NCBI GenBank assembly: GCA_022769185.1
Contig: JALEKG010000047.1
Location: forward strand, 1-64,000
Origin: Dorea sp.
GTDB taxonomy: Bacteria; Bacillota; Clostridia; Lachnospirales; Lachnospiraceae
Reading direction: 5' to 3'
DNA: 64,000 nucleotides
Part shown: positions 1 to 8,378 of the stretch, one piece after another
How positions within the stretch are numbered: the stretch's first letter is position 1
Layout of the letters: every line of letters begins with the position of its first letter
Notes under the pieces: generated by a model
What the model saw: only the letters and a program-made list of their open reading frames with translations
What the model was told of the DNA's origin: nothing
Databases searched by the model: none
Position numbers and translations under genes: made by a program

Positions 1-57
1 TTTCCGGCTTTTGGCTTATTATAGATGCTTTTTGACGTAAATGCCACCATTTTTGTA

Positions 58-82
58 ACAAAAAACTTCCACCCGGTGGAAT
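58..82 (-). terminator. Intrinsic terminator after the amidohydrolase gene
   Basis: On the minus strand TTCCAC and GTGGAA form a 6-bp stem (plus-strand arms 67-72 and 76-81, 3-nt loop) followed at once by a run of six T. It lies about 40 nt past the amidohydrolase stop codon. The stem is short, but the T run and position fit rho-independent termination. Confidence 0.6.
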
Positions 83-137
83 TTAATCCTACAAGGTGGA
101 AGTAAGTCTTACAAAGTGGAATTAACTTTTACAAGTG
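76..137. repeat. Three-copy 20-nt degenerate tandem repeat
   Basis: GTGGAA recurs at 76-81, 96-101 and 116-121, each followed by a similar stretch ending in TACAA, and a fourth GTG begins at 135. The spacing is 20, 20 and 19 nt. The last copy runs into the 3' end of the amidohydrolase gene. On the minus strand each unit carries a TTCCAC, so several copies could pair with the single downstream GTGGAA of the terminator. Confidence 0.7.
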
Positions 138-934
138 ACCATATTTTCTAACTTTAATAACTGACAGGCATTTTTATAAAGAATTCGCTCTTTCTCCTCT
201 TCAGAAAGCGGCATCTTTGAAAAAACTTCCACAAACTGTTTCTGTCCGGCCCACGGAGAATCCGTTGCAAATAAAATCTTATCTGCACCATGCATCCTGA
301 CAATCCGAAGGAACTGTTCCTCTGGCATCCGGTCTAATACAACACCAGTATCAAAATACACTTCTTCCCCTACCAGATATCGTTCTACATCATCCCACAG
401 AGCATTTCCACCCATATGTGCAAGAACCAGTTTCTCAGGCTTTACTTCCCGGATCACTTCCCGCGCCATCTCTGGAGTACAGTGGATATCTTCCGGGCAT
501 TTCGGATCAACACCTGCATGAACTACGATGATCAGTCCCAGTTCGGATGCATCACTGATCAGGCGCTTATATCTGAGATCATTAAAATAACAGTCCTGAT
601 AATCCGGATGAAGCTTGATTCCTTTCATCCCCATCGCTTTTAGATTTTTTAATTCATGTTTTACATCTGAACAGTCCGGATGAATTCCTCCAAACGAAAT
701 GACCGGTGCCTCCTGATACTGCGCGGCAAACCGGTTCACAGAATCCATCTGCGATACCTTTGTTACAGCCGGAAGCGCAACAGATATGGCAATTCCCGCC
801 TCCTGTGCCGACTTCTTAAGTCCTTCATATGTACCATTCGTATAAGGTGAAGAATGACAGACATTACTTAAGAAATCCAATGTCTTCTCTGCAATTTTAT
901 CCGGAAATATATGAGTATGAAAATCAATTACCAT
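122..934 (-). CDS. Amidohydrolase family protein (metal-dependent hydrolase, COG2159-like)
   Basis: A TIM-barrel amidohydrolase of about 270 residues. The N-terminal His-x-His (FHTH, residues 6 and 8) is the usual metal pair. Later candidates for the active site are GIKLHP (about 106-111), VVHAG (His ~139), LAHMGG (His ~173) and FATDSPW (Asp ~225), in the order seen in the amidohydrolase 2 family (decarboxylases and hydrolases of carboxylated substrates). The substrate cannot be read from the sequence. I chose the ATG at 934 because homologues start M-x-I-D-F-H-T-H. A GTG at 946 would add four residues but sits too close to the AAGGA ribosome site. The start overlaps the end of the CBS-domain gene, so the two are probably co-translated. 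Confidence 0.85.
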   Translation of the reverse strand: MVIDFHTHIFPDKIAEKTLDFLSNVCHSSPYTNGTYEGLKKSAQEAGIAISVALPAVTKVSQMDSVNRFAAQYQEAPVISFGGIHPDCSDVKHELKNLKAMGMKGIKLHPDYQDCYFNDLRYKRLISDASELGLIIVVHAGVDPKCPEDIHCTPEMAREVIREVKPEKLVLAHMGGNALWDDVERYLVGEEVYFDTGVVLDRMPEEQFLRIVRMHGADKILFATDSPWAGQKQFVEVFSKMPLSEEEKERILYKNACQLLKLENMVTCKS

Positions 935-1349
935 CTTTTTTTTCACTTTCCTTCATTTTATCATAACAATATCCAATGATATCCCGTCTGGTAATGATTC
1001 CGATAAAATGTTCATCATCATCAACCACAGGAACATAATTCTGTTCCATGGCTTTCTCAATCAGATCCTCCATCTTAGATTCTGCTGTCACACACTGATA
1101 GTCTACCCGACGCTCAATCTTCATAATACTGATTTCTTCTGCTTCCTTAATATTGAACAGATCCAGTTTCTTTAAGGACCATAAAAGATCACCTTCTGTG
1201 ATGGATCCTACATATTTCCCCTCCCGATTTAAAATCGGAACACTGGAATATTTATGATATTCCATAATCTCCAACGCCTGACGAAGTGTATGATAGTCAT
1301 ATATATAAGCCAGCTCACTCTTCGGCTTCAGGAAAAAAAGTATATTCAT
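924..1349 (-). CDS. CBS-domain pair protein
   Basis: A stand-alone protein of 141 residues made of two CBS motifs (about 18-75 and 83-135), with the typical SSVPILNREGKYVGSIT and YVPVVDDDEHFIGIIT strands. CBS pairs bind adenosyl ligands such as AMP, ATP or SAM and act as sensors. No catalytic domain is attached, so the partner is unknown. It has a clear GGGGAGA ribosome site. It lies 18 nt after the aspartate kinase gene and overlaps the amidohydrolase by 11 nt, which suggests a three-gene transcript. Confidence 0.9.
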   Translation of the reverse strand: MNILFFLKPKSELAYIYDYHTLRQALEIMEYHKYSSVPILNREGKYVGSITEGDLLWSLKKLDLFNIKEAEEISIMKIERRVDYQCVTAESKMEDLIEKAMEQNYVPVVDDDEHFIGIITRRDIIGYCYDKMKESEKKDGN

Positions 1350-1367
1350 TTCAATCTCCCCAAATTA

Positions 1368-2699
1368 TTAAATCATTGTCTTTACAAAAATATCATAGAT
1401 CGCATTGATTGCAGCATTAAAATCATGATTTCTCACACCAATGATGATATTCAGCTCACTGGATCCCTGATCGATCATTTTTACATTTACATTTGCATGC
1501 GCAAGTGCAGAAAAAATTCTGCCGGAGGTTCCTCTGGTTGCACGCATTCCCCTTCCTACTACCGCAATCAGTGCAAGATCAGACTCTAATTCCAGAAAAT
1601 CCGGTTCTACTGCTCTATGAATTCCTGCAATCACTTTCTGTTCTTTTTCTTCAAATTCATCCTGATGTACAAAAATGGTCATCGTATCAATACCGGAAGG
1701 CATGTGTTCAATGGAAATATTATTTTCCGCAAATACCTCCAGTACACGCTTACAGAATCCCACTTCGGAGTTCATCATCGCTTTTTCAATCGTAATAGAT
1801 GCGAAATCCTTCTTTCCGGCAACACCGGTGATCACAAAGCGCGGTTTTCTGCAGGTATCTTCTACGATCAGAGTCCCTTTATCTTCCGGCGCATTTGTAT
1901 TGCGGATATTGATCGGGATTCCTTCTTTGCGGACCGGGAAGATCGCATCTTCATGAAGCACGGTTGCTCCCATATAAGAAAGCTCTCTCAATTCTCTGTA
2001 CGTGATTACATCGATCGGTTTCGGATTCTTGACCACTCTCGGGTCTGCGATCAGGAATCCGGATACATCCGTCCAGTTCTCATACATATCAGCGTGTACT
2101 GCCTTTGCAACGATGGAACCGGTGATATCAGATCCTCCTCTGGAGAATGTCCGGATCCTTCCATCCGGTCCGGAGCCATAAAATCCCGGAATCACTGCGC
2201 GCTCTGTACGCTCCAGTCTTTCGGAAAGAATGGTATCCGTCTTTTCTATATCCAGATTTCCCTTTTCATCAAAGAAGATAACATCAGCCGCGTCAATGAA
2301 TTCATATCCAAGATATGCTGCCATCACAATCCCATTCAGATATTCACCTCTGGATGCCGCATAATCTCTTCCGATCTTTTTGCTGAAATTCGTACGGATC
2401 GTCTTAAATTCCTCTTCCAGGCTCAACGACAGGTCAAGTCCTTCGATAATGCTGTTATATCTCTCTTCAATTGCGCGGAACTGCTCTTCAAAACATACTT
2501 CTGAATCCTCTTCCAGAATTGCCTGTCCATAGCAGCTGTACAACATATCTGTCACTTTTGTATCATCCGGCGTGCGTTTACCAGGTGCTGAAGGAACGAC
2601 ATATCTTCTGGTCTCATCCTTCCTGATAATTCTTCCGACTTTTTTAAACTGCTCTGCACTTGCCAACGAACTTCCACCAAATTTTACAACCTTTTTCAT
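1368..2699 (-). CDS. Aspartate kinase
   Basis: Phosphorylates L-aspartate with ATP, the first step toward lysine, threonine and methionine. Residues 6-11 (KFGGSS) are the family signature. SRGGSDITGS and WTDVSGF line the nucleotide and aspartate sites in the N-terminal amino-acid-kinase fold (about 1-290). The last ~150 residues form two ACT domains (FASITIEKAMM and LALIAVVGRGM begin strands of each), so feedback inhibition by an end-product amino acid is expected; which one is not evident. The length (443) is normal for a monofunctional clostridial enzyme. No lysine riboswitch fits in the 70 nt upstream. The gene leads the aspartate kinase-CBS-amidohydrolase group. Confidence 0.95.
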   Translation of the reverse strand: MKKVVKFGGSSLASAEQFKKVGRIIRKDETRRYVVPSAPGKRTPDDTKVTDMLYSCYGQAILEEDSEVCFEEQFRAIEERYNSIIEGLDLSLSLEEEFKTIRTNFSKKIGRDYAASRGEYLNGIVMAAYLGYEFIDAADVIFFDEKGNLDIEKTDTILSERLERTERAVIPGFYGSGPDGRIRTFSRGGSDITGSIVAKAVHADMYENWTDVSGFLIADPRVVKNPKPIDVITYRELRELSYMGATVLHEDAIFPVRKEGIPINIRNTNAPEDKGTLIVEDTCRKPRFVITGVAGKKDFASITIEKAMMNSEVGFCKRVLEVFAENNISIEHMPSGIDTMTIFVHQDEFEEKEQKVIAGIHRAVEPDFLELESDLALIAVVGRGMRATRGTSGRIFSALAHANVNVKMIDQGSSELNIIIGVRNHDFNAAINAIYDIFVKTMI

Positions 2700-2769
2700 C
2701 TTCTTTCGTATTCCTCCAACCTACATTTCTTATTAACCCTTATTATATTACATCATTTTCCAGATATCT

Positions 2770-3249
2770 TCAACGAATTACGTCTGCAAATTTTGCATTT
2801 GTCGCCTTCTTAAGATCCTGAGGCTTCAACTGGATCTGCATCCCGAGCTTTCCGCCGCTGACGTACATTTTTTCCAACTCCTCTGCATCCTGCTGGATCA
2901 CCGTTGGAAACTGTTTCTTCATCCCGATTGCTGTACAGCCGCCGCGGACATATCCGGTTACTTTTGTTAGTTCCTTCAGATGGAGCATCTCCAGTGATTT
3001 CTCACCAACCACCTTTGCAGCTTTCTTAAAATCAATCTCCTCTTCTATCGGAATCACAAATACATAATGAGCTCCCGTTTTCCCGATGGTCACAAGCGTT
3101 TTGTATACGACTTTATGATCATATCCCAGTTGATCTGCCACCTGGATCCCATCTGTAAATTCGTCACATTCGTATTCCTCGTAGGTATACGGAATCTTCT
3201 GCCGGTCCAGCATCCGCATTGCATTCGTCTTGACTTCTTTTTTGCTCAT
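2770..3249 (-). CDS. ybaK: YbaK/EbsC-family Cys-tRNA(Pro) deacylase
   Basis: A small trans-editing hydrolase that removes cysteine wrongly attached to tRNA(Pro). The 159-residue protein is a single YbaK domain: the conserved VYKTL lysine (Lys ~50) and the GGCTAIG loop (about 103-109) mark the active site. The start ATG follows a GGGAG ribosome site. Cysteine specificity is inferred from the YbaK-like GGCTAIG loop. A second member of the superfamily, of the PrdX/ProX type, is at 35872-36408. The gene is about 30 nt downstream of the DUF2344 gene on the same strand. Confidence 0.9.
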   Translation of the reverse strand: MSKKEVKTNAMRMLDRQKIPYTYEEYECDEFTDGIQVADQLGYDHKVVYKTLVTIGKTGAHYVFVIPIEEEIDFKKAAKVVGEKSLEMLHLKELTKVTGYVRGGCTAIGMKKQFPTVIQQDAEELEKMYVSGGKLGMQIQLKPQDLKKATNAKFADVIR

Positions 3250-3279
3250 CTTCTGTCATCTCCCATCCTGCCAGCTTAT

Positions 3280-4035
3280 TTATCTTATCTCATTTCCCAG
3301 ATCTTCTAATGAAATAAAAGGATCCGAGCCCTGTGACATATGATTTTTTGCATATACTTCCAGTCTGTGGTAATGCATCGGAACTTCCTCATCCTCTATT
3401 CCGATAAATGCAAGAAAAGCCTCCATTACCAGATCTGGCTTCAGGTTCTGTTCACTTCCTGTGGCAAGAAACAAATAAATGCTGTCGCTATTCTGTCCGG
3501 CTTTCCCCGTCAACACCTCCATCTGGTAAATCATCGGCTTAATATCGACCTCTTTTTCACTGCGTTTCGTTTTCTTCATGACAACAATCTCCGGCTGGGC
3601 CATGAATGCCTCTACACGTTCCTGCCATTCTTCCGGAAGTGCCATCGTAATCTCAGAAGTCTTCCGGGATTCCAAAAGTGTCACACGATAGCTCGCTGCC
3701 GCAACGATCGTCATTCCACTGGACTTTTTATCATCCGGAATCTCACGGAAGCTTACAACCTCCATTCCTTCCACCATGGTACGGTTCAGCTGTTCTACCG
3801 CTTTTTCAGATGAAATTGGTTCCTTCAGTTCGATATCCAGATATTCTCCGTCACTGGTAACTCCAACTCCAAGAGGCTGTGCAAAGGACATGATCATGTG
3901 CGGACTGTACCCTCCTGTATATGCAATGGGGATCTCCGCTCTTCTCATGGCCTTCTGGAAATATCTCATCACATCCAGATGCCCGATAAATTTCATAAAT
4001 CCATATTTTCGAAATTTAATTCTTACCTTCAACAC
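3280..4035 (-). CDS. TIGR03936-family radical-SAM-linked protein (DUF2344)
   Basis: Matches the family that follows the TIGR03960 radical SAM gene in many Firmicutes. The opening KVRIKFRKYGFMKFIGHLD and the RRAEIPIAYTGGYSPHMIMSFAQPLG segment are its hallmarks. Its biochemical role is unknown; a part in RNA or ribosome modification is often suggested because fused or neighbouring copies occur near ribosomal genes. The start is a GTG at 4035, 5 nt after GGGAGG; a TTG at 4032 is equally possible. A GTG further upstream (4062) lies before the ribosome site. The start overlaps the radical SAM gene by about 20 nt, so translational coupling is likely. Confidence 0.85.
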   Translation of the reverse strand: MLKVRIKFRKYGFMKFIGHLDVMRYFQKAMRRAEIPIAYTGGYSPHMIMSFAQPLGVGVTSDGEYLDIELKEPISSEKAVEQLNRTMVEGMEVVSFREIPDDKKSSGMTIVAAASYRVTLLESRKTSEITMALPEEWQERVEAFMAQPEIVVMKKTKRSEKEVDIKPMIYQMEVLTGKAGQNSDSIYLFLATGSEQNLKPDLVMEAFLAFIGIEDEEVPMHYHRLEVYAKNHMSQGSDPFISLEDLGNEIR

Positions 4036-5881
4036 AGACACCTCCCTTCCATTTTGCAACACCGCATCCGGAACACTGCATCCGGCAGTTCGGAGTTACT
4101 TCTGCTCTCATAGCACGTTCCCATTCACGCTGTAAAAATTGTTTTGTTACACCGATATCGATAAAATCCCATGGGAACAGCTCATCCAGTGGTCTCTCCC
4201 TCAGATTATAAAATGCAATATCAACGCCTGTGTTTTCAAAAGCCTGCATCCATTTTTCATTCTCAAACTGATCGCTCCAGGAATCATACAGACAGCCCAG
4301 ACGATAGGCTTCTCTGATCACGGCTGCCGTCTTCCGGTCGCCTCTTGCAAATACACCTTCCAAAACAGTCACTTCTGCATCATGCCAGTGATACTTCAGA
4401 CTCTTGCGGTTCAGCTGCTCATTAAACGCATGCTTTACGATCGCTGCTCTTGCAATATATTCTTCATTTGTATACATCCTTGCCCACTGGAAAGGAGTAA
4501 ATGGCTTTGGAATAAAGAAGGAACTGCTGGCCGTGATCTGACATTTTCCATTGCGCTGATCCTTCGGGATCTCATAATATCTGCGCGCAATCTTATCCGC
4601 AAGCTCCGGAATTGCCCGCATGTCTTCCTCTGTCTCGGTCGGCAGGCCAAGCATGAAATACAGCTTTACCTTATTCCATCCGCCGTCAAATGCCTGTCCG
4701 GCTCCGTCCAGAATATCCTCTTCGGTCAGTCCTTTATTGATGACATTGCGCATTCTCTGCGATCCCGCCTCCGGGGCAAATGTCAGGCTGCTCTTTCGGA
4801 TATCCTGCACCTGTCCCATCACATCCAGAGAAAATGCATCGATCCTTAAGGAAGGAAGGGAAATATTAATCCCATCTTTTTGAAACTCATCGATGAGAAA
4901 TGTTACCAGTTCTTTTAATTCACTATAGTCACTGGTACTTAAGGAACTTAAGGAGATCTCCTCGTGCCCGGTATTTTTCAACATCTTATAGGCATATTCT
5001 TTTAACTTTTCCACATTTCTTTCCCGGGTCGGACGATATAACATTCCGGCCTGACAGAAACGGCAGCCACGGATACATCCTCTCTGCACCTCCAGTACCA
5101 CCCGGTCCTGTGTTACTTTAATAAATGGAACCACCGGTTTTTCCGGATATGTCGTGGCCGTCACATCCATGACCACCTGCTTTTTAATCTTCTCTTTTGC
5201 ATGCGGATTATTCGGTAGAAAGGAAGCGATGGTACCATCTTCATTATATTTGACATCATAAAAAGAAGGAACATAAATTCCCTCAATTTCTGCGGCCATT
5301 TCCAGGTAGTCCTTTCTGGAACCACCATTCTTTTTATTCTCTTTATACGCATCCAGGAGCTGATCGTAGACCGTTTCTCCTTCTCCAATATAGAACAGGT
5401 CAAAAAACTCTGCTAATGGCTCCGGATTGTAGGTACACGGTCCTCCTCCGATGACGATTGGATCTGACTCATCACGTTCTGACGCCTCCAATGGGATTCC
5501 GCTCAGATCCAGAACCTGTAAGATATTCGTATAACACATCTCATACTGGATCGTAATACCCAGAAAATCAAAATCTTTGATCGGATCCTGGGATTCCAGT
5601 GCAAATAATGGAATATGCTCGTCCCGCATGATACGATCCAGGTCTACCCACGGGGAATAGACTCTCTCGCACCAGACATCTTCCCTCCGGTTAAACATAT
5701 CGTAGAGGATCTGGATTCCCAGATGGGACATACCAATCTCATACACGTCCGGGAAGCACATTGCAAAGCGGATGTCTACCTTATTTTTGTCCTTCACTAT
5801 GGAATTCACCTCACCGCCGATATAGCGTGCCGGCTTTTCTATCTTCAACAACACATCATCACTTAAAGCTAATTTTCTCAC
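4016..5881 (-). CDS. TIGR03960-family B12-binding-type radical SAM protein
   Basis: A 621-residue radical SAM enzyme. The N-terminal ~200 residues form a cobalamin-binding-like Rossmann region (FPDVYEIGMSHLG, ITIQYEM, GGGPCTYNPEPL). The radical SAM cysteines are C269-x3-C273-x2-C276 (GCIRGCRFCQAG). A second C-x3-C-x2-C lies near the C-terminus (C599, C603, C606, with another Cys at 616) and may hold an extra cluster or metal. The substrate is unknown. Translation starts at a GTG after GAGGTG. It is the first gene of a two-gene unit with the DUF2344 protein. A promoter is visible at 5940-5969. Confidence 0.9.
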   Translation of the reverse strand: MRKLALSDDVLLKIEKPARYIGGEVNSIVKDKNKVDIRFAMCFPDVYEIGMSHLGIQILYDMFNRREDVWCERVYSPWVDLDRIMRDEHIPLFALESQDPIKDFDFLGITIQYEMCYTNILQVLDLSGIPLEASERDESDPIVIGGGPCTYNPEPLAEFFDLFYIGEGETVYDQLLDAYKENKKNGGSRKDYLEMAAEIEGIYVPSFYDVKYNEDGTIASFLPNNPHAKEKIKKQVVMDVTATTYPEKPVVPFIKVTQDRVVLEVQRGCIRGCRFCQAGMLYRPTRERNVEKLKEYAYKMLKNTGHEEISLSSLSTSDYSELKELVTFLIDEFQKDGINISLPSLRIDAFSLDVMGQVQDIRKSSLTFAPEAGSQRMRNVINKGLTEEDILDGAGQAFDGGWNKVKLYFMLGLPTETEEDMRAIPELADKIARRYYEIPKDQRNGKCQITASSSFFIPKPFTPFQWARMYTNEEYIARAAIVKHAFNEQLNRKSLKYHWHDAEVTVLEGVFARGDRKTAAVIREAYRLGCLYDSWSDQFENEKWMQAFENTGVDIAFYNLRERPLDELFPWDFIDIGVTKQFLQREWERAMRAEVTPNCRMQCSGCGVAKWKGGVCVEGKN

Positions 5882-5939
5882 TAATTAACACCTCATTTGG
5901 TCCATATTGTACACATTTCAACACTGTGTGGACATAATG

Positions 5940-5969
5940 ATATTAAACGATAATATACACCGTTGTCAA
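5940..5969 (-). promoter_or_regulatory. Sigma-A-type promoter of the TIGR03960/DUF2344 unit
   Basis: Minus-strand TTGACA (plus 5964-5969), an 18-nt spacer, then TAATAT (5940-5945). The -35 is perfect and the -10 matches 4 of 6. It sits about 60 nt before the radical SAM start codon, after the GH2 terminator. Confidence 0.55.
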
Positions 5970-6017
5970 ATAGAAATCATGATCTTCATCTGAAACCTTG
6001 GCCCGTCTGAACAAAGG

Positions 6018-6046
6018 AAAAGCCCTGGAATTGTCCCAGAGCTTTT
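6018..6046 (-). terminator. Terminator of the symporter-GH2 operon
   Basis: An 11-bp hairpin (arms 6018-6028 and 6036-6046). Read on the minus strand it pairs fully with one G-U, whereas the plus-strand version has a C/A mismatch, so it favours minus-strand transcripts. It ends in CTTTTCC and lies 13 nt past the GH2 stop. Confidence 0.8.
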
Positions 6047-6058
6047 TCGACATTCAGC

Positions 6059-8326
6059 TTATTTTGTTTCCTCTTTTTTGATCTTGATCAGTTTATCATT
6101 CAGTTCTCTCTTAAATTCAGCAGTAACAGCTTTTCCTGCCATCTTAAGCATATCAGATAAGCGCATCATCAAGTAGAAGTTTGCCATCGGATTGTCTTCT
6201 TCTTGAGTTTCTACATTCTGATTTCCAGAATCGATCATTGTGAATGCTCCCTTGCCCATTACTGCACCAAACGCTTCTTTTACGATCTCTGCCGTTTCAG
6301 CATTTGCAAACAGTTCTCCGATCTTGCACTTGATGTTATAATATCCTTCCGGACATTCCAGTGGCTTGCGTGCCGCCCGGGCTGCCGGATCATCAAACCA
6401 GTTTGCTGCCTCATTGCCCTCTGGCAGATCGTAGGCAAAGTTGTGTTCTGCCACACCATTTAATGTAATCGTATTTGCCTCTACATCACCACATTTTGCA
6501 GTCACAGTATTTGCCCCATCATTTAAAGCAACATTTGTAAATACCACTGCGTGATCCACTGCTTCTTTTTTTGCAACTTCTTCTCCATTTACAACCAGTG
6601 TTACATTCGGACAGTTCGTATATACTGTCACAATACGTTCTTCCGGTGCGCGGTCTGCAAAACGCTCCCCACAAACGTGGATCATTGGTTCTGTAGTCCA
6701 GTATGCTTTATAGATATAGAATGCGTCCTTCTTAATCTTACGGTCATAAGTAATCAGACCCTTATTATTACGTCCCTGGACACCACCTTCATCACGTGCA
6801 TCTGCAGCAAAGTCAAACATATTCCATACATGAGTGCTCCACAGATATGGACGTGTTGCAAATGTCTTCAGCATTTCATGATGATAATGTGCCGCATATT
6901 CTTCGGTATAATCATGGTTGTCCGGCATCGTCGTATGCCATTTCAGGATTGCTTCCGCACCATATTCTGATACACCAAGCGGACGATCCGGATTCATTGC
7001 ATGGAATTTATCCAGCCATGGTCCGTTGTCCTCTACATCTCCTACATACCATCCAAAATAGTGATTGTAACTGAGTACATCTGTAATATATACATGTTCA
7101 CTGTCCATCGGAACCATAGATACCTCTGCCATGGTAGTCAGTCTGCTCGGATCCATTTTCTTTGCCAGTGCATGAAGATCTGTCAGATTACGGTACAGTG
7201 CCTCTGTCTCACCGTTGATCGTAATCTCATTCGAGATTCCCCAGAAACAGATTGCCGGATGATTGTAATTCTGAGCAATCAGCTCAGTCATCTGGCTGAT
7301 CGTGTTATCGTAAGCTTCCTGGGAAGGAATAAAGCTGCTGATAAATGGAATCTCTGCCCAGAGTACGAATCCAGTATGGTCACACAGATCGTAGAAATAC
7401 TGGTCATGCTGATAATGTGCCAGACGGATGGTATTTGCTCCTACTTCTTTGATCAGTGCAATATCTTCTTCATGGTCTTCTTTGGAAATTGCCCATCCTT
7501 TATCCTGGCGATCCTGATGACGGGATACCCCATGCAGCGGACAGCTCTTTCCATTCAGGAAGAATCCTCTCTCTGGATCCACATGGAATCCGCGGTAACC
7601 ATACGTTACAACCACTGTATCCAGAACTTCTCCGTCTTTTACAATAGAAGCCTCACAAGTATAGCAGTAAGGATCTTCCATTCCATTCCACAGATGTGGT
7701 TCTTTTACATTCAGTTTCAGAACTGTATGATCTTCCGCTTCTGTCTCGCCAGATGCTGCCACATTGCCGTCAGCATCTTTTAACTCTGCCTTTACGGTAC
7801 ATCCTTCTGCATTCACCGGGAACAGATCCAGACGGGTCTTTCCTGTAACATGTGGTGTTACAAATACCGCATCTGTTCCTGTCTTCAACAGATCAAAGTG
7901 CGCAGGAGCCACTTCAATAAAATTCACATCACGGTACAGTCCTCCATAGAATGTAAAGTCTGCATTCTGTGGATAGATATCACTCTTCTGATTGGTCACA
8001 ACCACGGTCAGTACATTTCCTTCCGGTTTCATAGCTGGTGTCAGATCATAGCGGAAGGTTGAAAAACCACCCTTATGTGTCCCAAGTTCACGGTCATTGC
8101 AATATACGGTTGCCACATGGTTTGCTCCCTGGATCTCAATATACTGCTTCTTTCCTTCTGTCGGATCCGGCAGATCAATACGGTAGGTTGCAAGCCCTCT
8201 CCAGTAATCATTGCCTCCATCCTGTCCATCAAGTGCATTCCAGGTATGCGGAAGTGCGATTGTCGTAAACGCTTCTCCGCTTTTTGCGAACTGAGCTGCA
8301 GTCAACAAGGTTTTCGTTCTCATCAT
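6059..8326 (-). CDS. Glycoside hydrolase family 2 (beta-galactosidase-like)
   Basis: A retaining exo-glycosidase with the GH2 order: jelly-roll sugar-binding domain (to ~140), immunoglobulin-like domain (~150-245), TIM barrel (~250-545). The acid/base is Glu ~367 (WGISNE) and the nucleophile Glu ~454 (GVSEYGAE). A further ~200 C-terminal residues include a helical stretch (IGELFANAETAEIVKEAFG). An Asn-x-Lys in GRNNKGL is shared by beta-glucuronidases and many GH2 beta-galactosidases, so the sugar is uncertain; the DRKIKKDAFYIYKA context favours galactosidase. No signal peptide is seen, so it acts in the cytoplasm on an imported sugar. Start: the ATG pair at 8323-8326 follows AAAGGAG; a methionine six codons upstream lies before this site. 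It is second in an operon with the GPH symporter. Confidence 0.9.
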   Translation of the reverse strand: MMRTKTLLTAAQFAKSGEAFTTIALPHTWNALDGQDGGNDYWRGLATYRIDLPDPTEGKKQYIEIQGANHVATVYCNDRELGTHKGGFSTFRYDLTPAMKPEGNVLTVVVTNQKSDIYPQNADFTFYGGLYRDVNFIEVAPAHFDLLKTGTDAVFVTPHVTGKTRLDLFPVNAEGCTVKAELKDADGNVAASGETEAEDHTVLKLNVKEPHLWNGMEDPYCYTCEASIVKDGEVLDTVVVTYGYRGFHVDPERGFFLNGKSCPLHGVSRHQDRQDKGWAISKEDHEEDIALIKEVGANTIRLAHYQHDQYFYDLCDHTGFVLWAEIPFISSFIPSQEAYDNTISQMTELIAQNYNHPAICFWGISNEITINGETEALYRNLTDLHALAKKMDPSRLTTMAEVSMVPMDSEHVYITDVLSYNHYFGWYVGDVEDNGPWLDKFHAMNPDRPLGVSEYGAEAILKWHTTMPDNHDYTEEYAAHYHHEMLKTFATRPYLWSTHVWNMFDFAADARDEGGVQGRNNKGLITYDRKIKKDAFYIYKAYWTTEPMIHVCGERFADRAPEERIVTVYTNCPNVTLVVNGEEVAKKEAVDHAVVFTNVALNDGANTVTAKCGDVEANTITLNGVAEHNFAYDLPEGNEAANWFDDPAARAARKPLECPEGYYNIKCKIGELFANAETAEIVKEAFGAVMGKGAFTMIDSGNQNVETQEEDNPMANFYLMMRLSDMLKMAGKAVTAEFKRELNDKLIKIKKEETK

Positions 8327-8378
8327 AATTTCTCCTTTCATCATTCAGTCTCTATTCATTTTTATTAGATTTTCCAAT

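Noticed and set aside
76-137. Possible small CRISPR array
   Set aside because: The period is only 20 nt, with no unique spacers and no cas genes; it is a simple degenerate tandem repeat.
1617-2504. A 295-codon plus-strand frame opposite the aspartate kinase gene
   Set aside because: It is antisense to a strongly recognised gene, rich in His, Arg, Phe and Ser as expected of a mirror frame, with no ribosome site.
7001-7783. A 260-codon plus-strand frame opposite the GH2 gene
   Set aside because: Antisense shadow: high Cys, His and Ile, no family features and no promoter or ribosome site.
6059-8326. Firm assignment as beta-glucuronidase from the Asn-x-Lys motif
   Set aside because: The same Asn-x-Lys occurs in many GH2 beta-galactosidases in the same context, so it does not decide.
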